A program made the translations under genes and the position numbers. DNA of 64,000 nt from positions 51,798,596 to 51,862,595 of the forward strand of contig CM050454.1 of assembly GCA_027563935.2 (NCBI GenBank). Reading direction: 5' to 3'. Positions 1 to 10,164 of this stretch are shown piece by piece (within the stretch, counting starts at the first letter, position 1; each line of letters opens with the position of its first letter). Source of the stretch: Costus lasius. Its lineage: Eukaryota > Streptophyta > Magnoliopsida > Zingiberales > Costaceae. The notes beneath the pieces are model-generated. The model did no database searches and was not told where the DNA came from. It saw only the letters and a program-made list of their open reading frames with translations.

Positions 1-480
1 GGTCGTGTCGCCGTTCGCGTCCCGACTAGACCGTGTCACGGCCGTGTTCGTCGTCACGGCCTGGCCGTGCTGGGGAATTAAGGCAGGGCCATAATCTGAT
101 TCACAGGCTGTAATTCCGGGTCCAAAATCCACAGAATATTGATCGCATATTACGGTGGGTTGTAATGAATATTACGGGCTGTAATTTGGTGCTGAGAATA
201 TGTAGTGTTTTTCGGTGACCTGATCACCGCCTGGCCGTTGTCACGCCCGTGATCGCTGAGGTCGCATTCCGCCGAGCTCGTCATGGGCGTGTCGAGGGCC
301 GTGCTTGCGTTCATGTCCTTCCTCGACCGTGTCACGGCCTTGCTTTCCATCATAGCCTGGCCGTGTCTGGGTCGGCTGGATCTTGCGGCATCGAACACGG
401 TAGAGGGAACAGGTGTGCTGGTGGTCTGCGGGCTTGTCACGACCGTGTCCACCATCACGGCCTGGCCGTGTCGGAGTCTG
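1..480. repeat. Degenerate GC-rich CACGGCC / GGCCGTG repeats
   Basis: Short inverted words of the form CACGGCC...GGCCGTG recur near 30-70, 220-250, 325-370 and 430-475, about 100 bp apart. From 150 onward they lie inside the minus-strand frame of the gypsy polyprotein tail, where they encode repeated Gly-Gln-Ala-Val/Met units. Positions 1-149 hold no recognisable gene and are probably the 3' part of the same element. The repeats look like a small expanded array, not a satellite. Confidence 0.5.
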
Positions 481-824
481 GGAAGCTCTGGTCGGGCTAA
501 AATTTCCTCAAGTCCTGGGGAGTCTACCCAAGTGCCTTCTAGAGGGGTTGGACTGCCTCCATGTGTGTTCATGGGTCTGTCTTCTACACCGTCGATGTAA
601 GTTGCTCCTGCATCAGCTTCCGTTGCGTGATCTGATGGGTTCTCCTCCAGAGAACCAGGGGGCCGAGGATCGTCGGGGTCCGAGGGTGCCTCCAAAGGTC
701 CGTGGAAGGGGAGAAGGTCTGCCACATTGATGACGGCGTGGATCCTCATGTCCTCGGGTAAGTCCAAAACATAGGCATTGGAGCTGATCCACCACACTAC
801 CGCATAGGGTCACATGTAACGCAG
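150..824 (-). pseudogene. Ty3/gypsy element A: polyprotein C-terminal tail
   Basis: This frame continues downstream of the integrase. Its first residues carry the run YVLDLPEDMRIHAVINVADL, typical of the end of Ty3/gypsy integrases just after the SH3-like domain. The rest is Pro/Asp/Glu-rich, then holds three Gly-Gln-Ala-Val/Met repeats encoded by the CACGGCC repeats. I looked for a chromodomain and did not find one. A stop at about 800-825 separates this piece from the integrase core, so it is decayed. Assignment to the same element as the reverse transcriptase at 7876-8764 is inferred from lineage and orientation. Confidence 0.6.
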
Positions 825-1760
825 CTAGAGCTTAAAATGTGCCATGTTGGATAAATGCTCGGGGTGGATACGCACCCTCACTAGCTCACTGACAGAAAAG
901 TGATGTGGCCTATGATGCTCGTTGGCCTTCATCGCATTGTGAGTGTTGCCCAAAAAGATACGACACCGAACCACATCATGCAAGCTAGTGATAAGCTGGG
1001 CAAATGATAATACATGCGTGGAAAGGTGAGACTCCATGGGTAGCTCATGCAAGTCAATGGGTTTACGGGGTTGATGGCCCATGACAATCTGGAAGGGACT
1101 AAGACCCGTACACCTATTGGAAGCACTATTGTACGCAAACTCGACCATGGGTAGGATGGACTCCCACGACCTCGAGTGGTCGCCAATGAGGCAACGAAGA
1201 AGGTTGCCCAAGCTGCGGTTAACGACTTCGGTCTGCCCATCGATCTGGGGATGCTAGGCCGTGGAGAACTTCAGAGTGGTGCCCAAGAGGGCCCAAAGTG
1301 AGTGCCAGAAATGGCTCACAAAGCGCGTGTCGCGGTCGGACACTATTGTGGAGGGAAGACCATGGAGACGCATGATCTCTAGGACAAAAAGATGCCCGAC
1401 GTGGGAGGCACCCGTAGTACGCGAATAAGAGATAAAGTGGGCCATCTTCGAAAACTGATCTACAACCACATAGATGGAATCGAAGCGGGAAGCCGTCCAC
1501 ACAACCCAAGGACAAAGTCCATGCTCAGGTCATGCCACGGGCCGGCGGCCACAGGCAATGGGGTATAGAGACCCGTTTTTGGAGGGCGGGGTTTGGCTAA
1601 CTGACACGTGCTGCAATGGCGCACAATGAGCTCGACATCCTTACGAAGGGAAGGCCAAAATAGGCGTTCCTCCGCCATTTCAAGGGTCTTGTCGCGGCCA
1701 TGGTGTCCGGTGACTCCGCCCACGTGTAGCTCGAGCAAAAGATGGTCTCGAAGCGAATTG
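825..1760 (-). pseudogene. Ty3/gypsy element A: integrase
   Basis: The integrase would insert element cDNA into host DNA. In minus-strand order there is an HHCC zinc-binding region (GHHGRDKT, then HCSTCQLAKPR, about 1700-1600), a catalytic core ([18 protein letters not shown], then [14 protein letters not shown], about 1530-1300) and the MVEFAYNSASNR helix that carries the region after the third acidic residue (about 1140). Frame changes near 1460-1500 and 1230, plus stops, break it into three overlapping pieces. At about 1760 it meets the protease of element C, so the RNase H and the end of reverse transcriptase that should precede it are missing here. Confidence 0.8.
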
Positions 1761-2200
1761 AAGGCAAGTTCCTAGAAGTGATTTAATGTCTTCTTCCATT
1801 TTAACAATCATGAAATCAGTCAAGATAGAAAACTTATCAATTTTAACAGACACATTTTCTAAAATTCCTAGAGGTTGCTGAATAAATCCATTAGCAAATA
1901 GAAGGCAAGTTCTAGTAGGTTTAAATTCTCCACTACCTACTTTCTCAATCATATATGAAGGCATCAAATTAACACCCGATCGTAAGTCACATAAAGCATT
2001 CTCAACAAAAAACTTACCAACTTGGCAGGGAATTGAAATATCTCCAGGATCTCTTACCTTGGTTATATGTAGACCATCGTCATCAACGCTGGTTTGAGTT
2101 CAAAGTTGTTTGCTTCTACATTGGGTCGGACTATGCTTGAATTAAAGCCTTGTATGTTCGGTACATCGAAGTCCCTCAAAGATTGATTGTTTGCCGCCAT
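1761..2200 (-). pseudogene. Ty3/gypsy element C: gag start fused to protease by deletion
   Basis: An ATG at 2200 opens a Gag N-terminus with the run SSIVRPNVEANNFELKP, a pattern of tRNA-Asp-primed plant gypsy elements. At about 2070 it stops and jumps to a retropepsin segment containing LMPSYMIEKV and the PLGILENVSVKIDKF stretch. The usual DLGAS active site reads D-L-R-S-G, so the active-site glycine is lost. Most of Gag, its zinc finger and everything after protease are absent. The unit is a deletion remnant that ends against element A integrase. Confidence 0.65.
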
Positions 2201-2448
2201 TGTGCCTTATTCATAAATCATCTAAGTCTGAAACTGCAATTTCCTTCGAAGGCTAAATGTACGCTCAATTTCTGGATCTACTGGAACTAAAGTACCTGTT
2301 CGAGAAATTTCGGGCATACAACATGTAAGTCAAAACAGAAAATAAAATAACAGTCAAAAAGAAAAGAAACTTAAATACTAACACTAAAATAGAAGAAAAG
2401 TGCCTAGTCTCCAAACTTATCTAATAAGTCAATATTAACTAGCCGTAA

Positions 2449-2465
2449 TCCCCGGTAACGGCGCA
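2449..2465 (-). other. Primer-binding site of element C (tRNA-Asp)
   Basis: On the minus strand this reads GCGCCGTTACCGGGGA, close to the plant tRNA-Asp 3' end complement (TGGCGCCGTTGCCGGGGA). It sits a few bases after the LTR terminus at 2473, as expected for a minus-strand element. Confidence 0.75.
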
Positions 2466-2472
2466 AAAAACT

Positions 2473-3678
2473 TGATAGCTTTCCACAAGTGCACGGAATT
2501 ATCGAAGTAATAAAAAGATTATCGTTCCCAACGAGGACTATGTAGTTAAGTACTGACTTCTTGACTTATTTGAATCTAGGCAAACCAAATATGCGGTGGT
2601 ATTGAACTTCTAAGTACGAACAATTTAAAGGCAGCGTAAAAGGGGTTTTCAAATTCTAAAAGATTCAGGATGCTATGGATTCACCTCTCGGTCCTTCTCA
2701 CAACGTCTAATATGCAATTATACATGGCCAAGGTAAATTATGAAATAAACACAACTTCAATCAAAACATGATGATAAATTAGTATAAAAGGAGTATGAAT
2801 AAAGATTAATTCATAAAAGTCAGCGGGCTAAGCCCTACATCTCGAAACAAGGATCTACTCACTCATGTTCTTAAGGAAATACATGTTTATATGATGAACA
2901 AGTATAGATCTAGTAAAAATCACAAATAATTCACTAAGACAACAATAAAACCGTCTTCTCCTCGATCTGTAGATGAGAAAGAGTCGATCAATCATCGCTT
3001 TTGCGTGAAATCTAGCCGGAATATGCTCTAAAAATTGAATTTCGCCCTTGTCGCCGCTGCCCCTTGTGTTCATCTAAAAAAGCCTCCCAAACCTGTGAAA
3101 AATCTGATCTTTGATAGTTAGACCGGTCTGGAACCCATCAGCGAACGTTTCTACAAAGTCTGGTTCAAATCTGGTTCGAAACGGCAAAGAATCGAGTGAA
3201 AAACTCGTCGGGCGGACGTTTTCACGGTCCGTAACATCTTCACGGCCACTGCCGTAATTCTTTTTGTGTGTACAGGCTTTATGTCACAGAAATATTCACG
3301 GCCTGTAATGGATTTATAGCTTCACCCGTGGAAGTTTCTGTGCATTCCAACACTTAGCCTTTTTCACCCATTGCTCGAACTCGAAATTACGGCCAACCCA
3401 GAATTACAACCAAGGCCGTAATTCTTGCGTTCTTCACTATTTCGACTCCAAATTCGGCGTGTAAGCTCATAATCTCCTTCGGAATCATGCTTTGGATTCA
3501 AAACTCGTGAAATCCTTCATTTTTGGGTGATTTTACCTATATTTTCATAAAAATCATGAAAAGTGAAGATTCCATGCCAAGTGAAGTAAAAGTATCGAAT
3601 TAGGCACAAAATCATGCAAATAAGCTCAAAATATGATATAAAATATAGGCAAAAATGTGGTGTAAATACAACGCATCA
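2473..3678 (-). repeat. 5' LTR of Ty3/gypsy element C
   Basis: On the minus strand the unit begins TGATGCGTTG at 3678 and ends in GCTATCA at 2473, followed by the tRNA-Asp primer-binding site. Length is about 1.2 kb. It contains several ATTACGGC / GCCGTAAT words at 3205-3430. The matching 3' LTR is not in the window. The 72-codon minus-strand frame at 2855-3073 resembles nothing known and is taken as chance. The boundary at 3678 is chosen from the TG...CA ends only. Confidence 0.65.
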
Positions 3679-4314
3679 ATAATCCATGGACTTTAAAATT
3701 TAATAAAAATATCCAAATAATTGTAAAAGATGAGTTGCTCTAAATTGTGCAAAAGATCAAAAGTTTTGCTACTCTAGTTTCTTAAAATCATTACAAGAAC
3801 ATACCTAATCAGATAAGTAGAATGTAGGAAGCAGAATGCAGATTTTTTTAAAAAAAAATTATGGGTGTAAAAATAATTACTGCAGTGCCGTAATTTATTC
3901 GGGTCAAAAACAATGCAAAATTATCACCCATAATAATAATTACGGCTCTACTGTATTTTTTCCATAAACTTCAAAAATCACCGGTTTCATCCTAAAAAAA
4001 TTTCAGATTCAACTACAAAGAAGAAAAAGAAAAATTAGTACAAAAAATTATTAAATAAAATATAAAAACTATAGTAAGAGTGCTTGGGTTGACTCCCAAG
4101 AAGCGCTAATTTTTAGGTCTATAGCTTGACTGAAACCCAAATGTCATGGCGAAGCAGGTGGATCAGTACCATAGTAAATAACATACAATTTTCTGCATTT
4201 CCGTTGTCCTAAAAGTTTAGTCACTAATCCAAACATCCAAAATTTCATGTAAATCACGATCAACATGGCTTTCTCAAATATGCATAAATAAAAATTAAAA
4301 TTTTCAATTCCACT
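3679..4314 (-). other. AT-rich internal sequence of element B, no gene
   Basis: This stretch holds no usable frame. It is AT-rich, with an A-tract near 3848-3858 and a pair of GCCGTAAT / ATTACGGC words at about 3890 and 3945. By position it is the downstream interior of element B, cut where LTR C begins. Confidence 0.5.
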
Positions 4315-5405
4315 TCAAGGGTATTTAATGATTTTCCTATATTTTTTAGTAAGCAAAATCATTAGTCCTTTCTTCAAAATTATATATTCAATTGCAATAT
4401 GACTTGGATCAAAAGATTCAAGTATTGGATCATCAAAATAGTCTTTCTGTGTCATATTAGTTTTCTCAATAAAGCATAATTTTTCAAATAAATCAGAAGG
4501 TTGAACAATAGATATGGGCAAAACTTCATTGTGAGATTCATGAATATTCATAATTTTCCAATCCTTTTCAAGTTCCTCATGTCCTTCATCAAATAATTTA
4601 TTAATTTCAAAGTTACCAGCAAAATCATAGTGAGACTTTTCTAAATTAGTTCCCTCACATCCTTCATCAGATTTAACCACAAATAATATATCATCAAAAT
4701 AATCAATCAATTTCATAACTATCACTAGAATCAAAAGGGGATTTTTCAAAATCAATTTCCTCAAACCTTTCCACAAATAAATTATCAAACGAATAAATTT
4801 TGAAATTATCAAAATCAGAGTGAGATTAATTAATGTTCACAAAAAAAATCAATTTCAAAATTACCAAAATCAGAGGGGGACTTTTCTAAATCAATTTCCT
4901 CATTTTCTAAATCAAACTCAAATAAACAACCTTATTGTGCTATCTGGGTTTCTAACATTTCAGTATGAGCGCATATATCATCTAGCCTAGAGTTCATATT
5001 ATCCATCTTAGAATTTATTTGCCTTAGCATCTCATTTACATCTTCATTGTGTTTCATCTGGGTGCTCATGAACTTTTCAAATATGTATTTTAGGTTTGAT
5101 TCTTCAGGATCCCTAAAGTATGGTTCAGAAATATGGTTTGAGCAATCCTCATAAAAAGAATTTTGGGGATATTCCCATCTAGAACTATACTGATCATCTT
5201 GGTACCATGGTAAATTAGAATATTGAGGATTTTCAAATTGGCAATCAGAAGCATAATGATCAAAATATCCACAAATATCGCAACTAATAGAAGAATAAGA
5301 TCTCATAACAGGGTGCATATAAAAAGTGTCTAATTTATAAGCTAAAGAATCTACCTTTTCTGCAAGAGTGCACAATAAAATATCTTCATACTTACCTTGT
5401 TGCAT
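4315..5405 (-). pseudogene. Element B: Gag remnant with zinc knuckle
   Basis: The frame at 4932-5405 holds a CX2CX4HX4C zinc knuckle (CDIC, then H and C) followed by a coiled-coil-like segment (NEMLRQINSKMDNMNSRLDD). The frame at 4315-4812 is acidic, with repeated EKSHYDFAGNFEIN-like blocks, as in the Gag-Pol spacers of some large plant gypsy elements. Only about 430 bp separate the zinc-knuckle frame from the primer-binding site, so the matrix/capsid part of Gag is missing. Stops near 4830-4930 separate the two frames. No protease or polymerase follows. This is a deleted or non-autonomous element. Confidence 0.55.
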
Positions 5406-5820
5406 GCATACCTCACCTCTTTCAGTTGCTCACGAGTTGTGATTAAAAGACATCTCTTTAAAATCAAAGCTTTTCTACACAAAAATTATGATCTAAGAGT
5501 TCACCGGAAATAAAATCTATCAAGATCTAAGAGTCCTGTGTATAAACAAATAGAAGAATCGTGTAAACTCAGAATTTTCAGAATAGAAACAGAAAGATTA
5601 TCCAACACCAATAAATCAATTTTTTTTTTAAAAAAAATTCTCATAATATAAAAATATATAAAATATAAAACACAAGCAAATGCAAAAATTTCAGAAATCA
5701 CAGTTCAGTCATAACTTGTGAAAATCCAAAACTTGTAGAAACAAAAAACAAAGTTAAATCTAAAACAAATAAAACTTAGTCTAGCAATAATAATAACTAT
5801 TTTGATATTAACAAAACTAA

Positions 5821-5840
5821 GGTCCCCGGTAACAGTGCCA
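5821..5840 (-). other. Primer-binding site of element B (tRNA-Asp-like)
   Basis: The minus strand reads TGGCACTGTTACCGGGGACC, a diverged match to the tRNA-Asp primer-binding site. It lies 4 nt inside the LTR terminus at 5845. Confidence 0.7.
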
Positions 5841-5844
5841 AAAT

Positions 5845-7728
5845 TTGTTGTGTCCGCAAGTGCACGGATACTTCGAAGTAATAAAAAGCTATCAAACCAC
5901 AAAGACCTACGTGTTAAGTACCGAATAGTTATTTTCTCACTAGCTAAGCAATCAAATATGACGTAAGCGAACGATCAAAAAGCGTACAGATAATCAAAGA
6001 GAAAAGCTGGAACTAGGGTTTCATCCACATTAATTTTAATGAATAGACATAATTAAGTGTTCGTTAGTTTATTCTTGTTATGATAATGATGTAATTTACT
6101 TCATTAAGAAATTATCTCACTTTGGCACAGACAATTTACAAAGAATAATCCTCACTTTCGCGTAGGATTTATTCAATGGTAAAGATAAGTAAATCTTGAT
6201 AAGGAGATTTAAGATCACTTTCATGCATCCAATCTCTATATCAATATCTCAAGTGAAAACTAAATATTTTCATACTTTAGTTTCACAGGTCTACTTAAGG
6301 TTTTCCAAGGATATGATACTTAATTTCTTCCAATATCTTCATGTTTAACTCATTAATGTCTCCTAGATCAGATTATCAACAAGTCAATACACTTCTAAAA
6401 TTTAAAAATAAGAACAAACCTAATTTCTTACGATGAGTTCCTAAATCTCAATTTTAGGGTTCCAAGTTTTGCAAATCAACTTTCAATCAATATCACAAAT
6501 TTCTAACACATGTTTGACAATTTGAAACTATAAAAGATCAAAGACAATTTGTCACTTAAGTAGAATTATCATAACAAAAATATCATGACGAAATAAGGAT
6601 CATCTAGTCATTATGAAACTAAGGGGATTACTCCCCCATGTCCCATGAAAGTTATGCTACCATGGAGTTAAAAATATAATAAAAATTCATAAAAATATAG
6701 AAAAAGAGAAAACAAGGGTTTACTGTAATCACAGGGGTGTGAAAATTTGCATAGCCCATGATTCTGCAGAATTTTTGGCTGCTACAATGCTGCTACAGTA
6801 ACCTACTACAGTACTCTATAAATAGTAATGCTACTATAGTGAATCGCGAAAATCAGCTTCCGCCGAAAATTTGTTTCTTTGATTTCTCCCTTGTTTGAAC
6901 TCCTTTCGATCTGAAATTTTCGATGTATTCTCTCCTCCCTTGGGCAAAGCTCTCCTATAAATTTCACGGCCTAAGGTGGCCTCTATGCTTTTCGATGCTA
7001 GGCCGAGCCCTAGGGATGCCCTTTTTGATTCCTCCCTCGATTCTTTATGAAATTCGATTATCCTTATCATCAAATCTTCTCCTCGATTTATAGAACACTA
7101 CCATTTTTACGGTTTTTGAATTGGTGCCCTAGATCTTCTAATTTTGCATCGCAAAAATTGGGCTTCTGAGCGGCTGTGGAAGACTCGGCATCTTTATAAT
7201 TACGGCCGTAATTTTGATTACAGCACTGCCATAATTTAGTTATATGAATTCTAGGTTGAAAATTATAGCTTGTAAAAATAATTATGGTAGTGCCGTAATT
7301 TCTTCTGTGTATTTATAGGAAGAAATTACGGCCTTTAAAAATAATTACGGCAGTGCAGTAAATGCATATGTGGAAAATCTCTAGAAAATTATGGCTAGTA
7401 AAAATTGTCATGGCAATGGTGTTATATGGGAAGAAAATTACACCCGTAAAATTAATTACAGCAAGGGTGTAATTTTCTAACTATCTCTGATTTGCATGAA
7501 AATTGACTAGCAGCTTCGTCTCGATGTTTGGAATTCATTCGTGCACTCACTTCTTTCAAAATCCATCAAAATTAGGCACTTTTTACCTGAAAATGATAAA
7601 AAATGAGAAAAGGTGTAGATTCCATAAAATTTGATAAATAAGGCTTAAAAACAAGCAAAAGAGCATGAATATGACACAAAAAGACCAATCAAATGACATG
7701 AAATGTACTATGAATTATTGTGTCATCA
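5845..7728 (-). repeat. 5' LTR of Ty3/gypsy element B
   Basis: The plus strand begins TGTTGTGTCC at 5845 and closes at TGTCATCA about 7728, giving an LTR of about 1.9 kb. Its inner end is related to LTR C (both carry CAAGTGCACGGA and GAAGTAATAAAAAG), so B and C are sister families. The 79-codon minus-strand frame at 6834-7073 is unlike known proteins and is probably chance. The outer boundary could be off by several bases because no second LTR is available. Confidence 0.6.
7197..7482 (-). repeat. Five-unit degenerate ATTACGGC tandem array in LTR B
   Basis: Units begin near 7197, 7259, 7323, 7385 and 7434 (spacing about 62, 64, 62 and 49 bp). The consensus carries AAATTACGGCC, a short A-rich spacer and AATTACGGCAGTGCCGTAAT, so each unit can fold on itself. 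Divergence between units is high. Confidence 0.65.
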
Positions 7729-7875
7729 AGAGGTTAGTGAGCTTCATTTGCACGTTGCTCATTTTCCGACACTTACTTCCCTCGTCTCAAGACCCTCTTA
7801 TGTTTTCCAATTATCATCTCATAAACCCCTAGAGTACGGAGCTAAGGACCAACCCACCTATAGTAGCTGCATCAA
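7729..7875. other. Unassigned sequence between LTR B and element A
   Basis: I see no frame here that continues the reverse transcriptase, and no match to the RNase H that should follow it. It is either a decayed part of element A or a small unknown insertion. Confidence 0.4.
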
Positions 7876-8764
7876 GGGGTCAAAACGAACTCTTCCTTAC
7901 ACGTATAGTTGGTCATAGGGGTCGTAACAGTGCTAAACCCCTTGATGAAGCGCCTATGGAAGGCAGCAAGGCCAAGGAAGCTCTGCACTTCCGTCATGGA
8001 CTGAGGTTCTAGTCATTGGCGAATGGCCTCTACCTTAGTAGGGTTGACCATGAGGCCATCCTTGGACATAATGAAGCCAAGGAAGTGGAGTTGGGGTTCC
8101 AAGAAAGAGAACTTCTTGGCATTCAAGAAGAGACTCTCCTTGCTTAGGATGTCAAAGGTCAACCTAAGGTGCTCTAAACGGTCATCACGGGTCCGGTTAA
8201 AAATGAACACGTCATCAAAGTAGACGACCAAAAACTTCCCTAGGAAAGGCATAAGGACCTGGACCATGAGGTGCATGAAGGTTGAGGGGGCGTTGGTTGA
8301 GCCAAACGGCATCACCAACCACTCATACAAGCCATCCTTAGTCTCAAACGCAGTCTTTCACCCATCACTGTTGTATATGCGGACCTAATGGTAACCGCTC
8401 CTAAGTTCCAGCTTCGAAAACCAAGCGGACCCGGACACAAGGTCTAACATGTCCTCTAGGCAAGGAATGGGAAACTGGTACTTGATAGTAATCTGTTGAC
8501 AATGCGATAGTCGATGCACATCCTCCATGTGTCATCCTTCTTTGGGGTCAAGAGTGCCGAAACGGTACATAGACTCAAACTCTCTCGAATGAACCCTTTG
8601 CACAGTTGGTCATCCACTTGGCATTGTAGCTCAGTGTGCTCCATTGGGTTTAGACGGTGATGGGGCAGGTTTGGGATAATCGATCCAGGGATAAAGTCGA
8701 TCGCATGCTGGATCTCGCGATTGGGGTGCAAACCTATGGGCAAGTCGGTAGGGGAGATGTCCAT
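7876..8764 (-). pseudogene. Ty3/gypsy element A: reverse transcriptase
   Basis: The fingers/palm start ([13 protein letters not shown] near 8500) is followed by [16 protein letters not shown] and the catalytic YFDD box (8210-8230), then SFLGLAAFHRRFIKGFS near 7960, where the connection to RNase H begins. The order and motifs are those of Ty3/gypsy. Stops near 8340-8460 and at about 7876 break the frame. It would copy element RNA from a tRNA-Met primer, judging by the primer-binding site near 10030. Confidence 0.8.
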
Positions 8765-8819
8765 GAACTCCTCAAGGAGGGTTGCAACCTTCGTCGGTAC
8801 AACAGGCTAGGGTTAAGGG

Positions 8820-9296
8820 GTGACATTGGACACCTCATGCATGATAAGTGTGTATACAACCTTAGAATCACACGCCTCTTGCACCAACGCAGAGGTGCGC
8901 ACAAAGGTAACTTGCTTCGCAGGCGGTGTAAGGGCAACAATCCCCTTAGACATGGAAGCCCGAAGTTCCTTAGGGGGGAATGGAGTTGAGACAGATCTTC
9001 CGGCCATTATGCTTGAAAATGTAAGTGTTGAACCAACCATAGTGGACAACATCGCGGTCAAACAACCACGAGCATCCAAGCAACACATGGGTGACGTCCA
9101 TGGATGTGACATTGCACCACATCTTCTCTCGATACTCACCGAACCCAATTGGAACATGGCAGCGATGCCTAACCAGGAGGTTCGAGGCATCAACCCAAGC
9201 AATGGAGTATGGCTTACAGTGGGGTTCCATCGGGAGACCGAACCTAGTGATGGCCGATCTGAACACAACATTCAGGCTGCTGCCTCCATCTATCAC
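8820..9296 (-). pseudogene. Ty3/gypsy element A: aspartic protease
   Basis: The segment contains IDGGSSLNVV, where plant gypsy proteases usually have I-D-S-G-S-S, and the flap-side run THVLLGCSWLFDRDV. It precedes the reverse transcriptase, so the order is protease, reverse transcriptase, integrase. The Ser/Thr between Asp and Gly is replaced by Gly, which would weaken or abolish the active site. Confidence 0.7.
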
Positions 9297-9477
9297 AATC
9301 TTTCAGGAATGTCCATTACACTTGATGTAATTGTAGAAGAGACTCATGCATCTCCAATCTTCAGCAAGGCGTAGCTACATGAAAGTGCAGCGAACAATAG
9401 CTAGGGTCGGGTGTGTGGCCTTATCCTCGCTGGTATAACACTCCAAGGGTAAAATGTAGGTAAAATGCAGCGAACAA

Positions 9478-9926
9478 TTGAAGAAAAACCTGGGGGTCTA
9501 CACTACCCTCGAAATGTTTGGGGGACATGCGGACAAGGCACCAGATGTCATCCCCATCTTGGTCCCTAGTGTCCCTAAATCAGGGTTGAGGTCTAGCCAT
9601 GGCCCATTCGGACTCATCCGCAAATGGATCAAAAGGGGCGTCAAACTCATGTCGCTCTATGAGCTCTTGGTCAAGGTTACGATTTAGCCCATGACCTGAT
9701 GGGGGTTGGGCTACTCGAGGCGAAGGCCTCATCTCAAGTTGCTCATGACGAGTCGCCACTTATTGGGCATGATCATGTTGAATCTCAGAAGTAATTGCTA
9801 GACTAATGACTCCAAAGCGGTCATCCGCATAGACAACTTATCCCTAGACTCAACTTGGTTCGTTGTTCTATCTTCCATCGGAATGGGCCCTGCGGGTTGG
9901 TAAGAGGTTCCTGCTCTAGTAGTCAT
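9478..9926 (-). pseudogene. Ty3/gypsy element A: Gag N-terminal remnant
   Basis: An ATG at 9926 starts MTTRAGTSYQPAGPIPME, followed by a short amphipathic stretch, the usual opening of Gag in many plant gypsy elements. A TAG follows after about 45 codons. The rest of Gag down to 9478 is recognisable only as broken fragments, and the capsid domain seems deleted. Confidence 0.55.
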
Positions 9927-10027
9927 GATGCGAATGATGCAAATGCTAAAAAAAAAAACTCAACATAGCCGAATGATATGCAATGCAAGAAGACCGGCGT
10001 GACTAGACAAGGGTTAGTCATTACCGA

Positions 10028-10039
10028 CTTCTAATACCA
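10028..10039 (-). other. Primer-binding site of element A (initiator tRNA-Met, decayed)
   Basis: The minus strand reads TGGTATTAGAAG, a two-mismatch version of TGGTATCAGAGC. It directly follows the presumed LTR terminus at 10043. Confidence 0.6.
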
Positions 10040-10042
10040 AAA

Positions 10043-10164
10043 TGATGGAGCGGAAGTAGGAGGGGTGGTCTTTATATTTTGTACTCTAAGGTGGCGGAGA
10101 CTTATGATGTAGAAAACGTGGGAGGGGCATTAGACGAGAGAAGTGAAACGCGTTCGGAGGGAAA
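10043..10164 (-). repeat. LTR remnant of element A, cut by M1
   Basis: This is the inner end of the element A 5' LTR (plus strand begins TGATGGAGCG). It is interrupted after 122 bp by the M1 3' LTR. The five bases next to M1 are ggaaa (10160-10164). The partner target-site copy is not found because the other end of M1 is truncated. Confidence 0.55.

Noticed and set aside
150..800. A chromodomain in the gypsy C-terminal tail
   Set aside because: I searched the tail for the usual aromatic and YLVKW-type pattern and found none.
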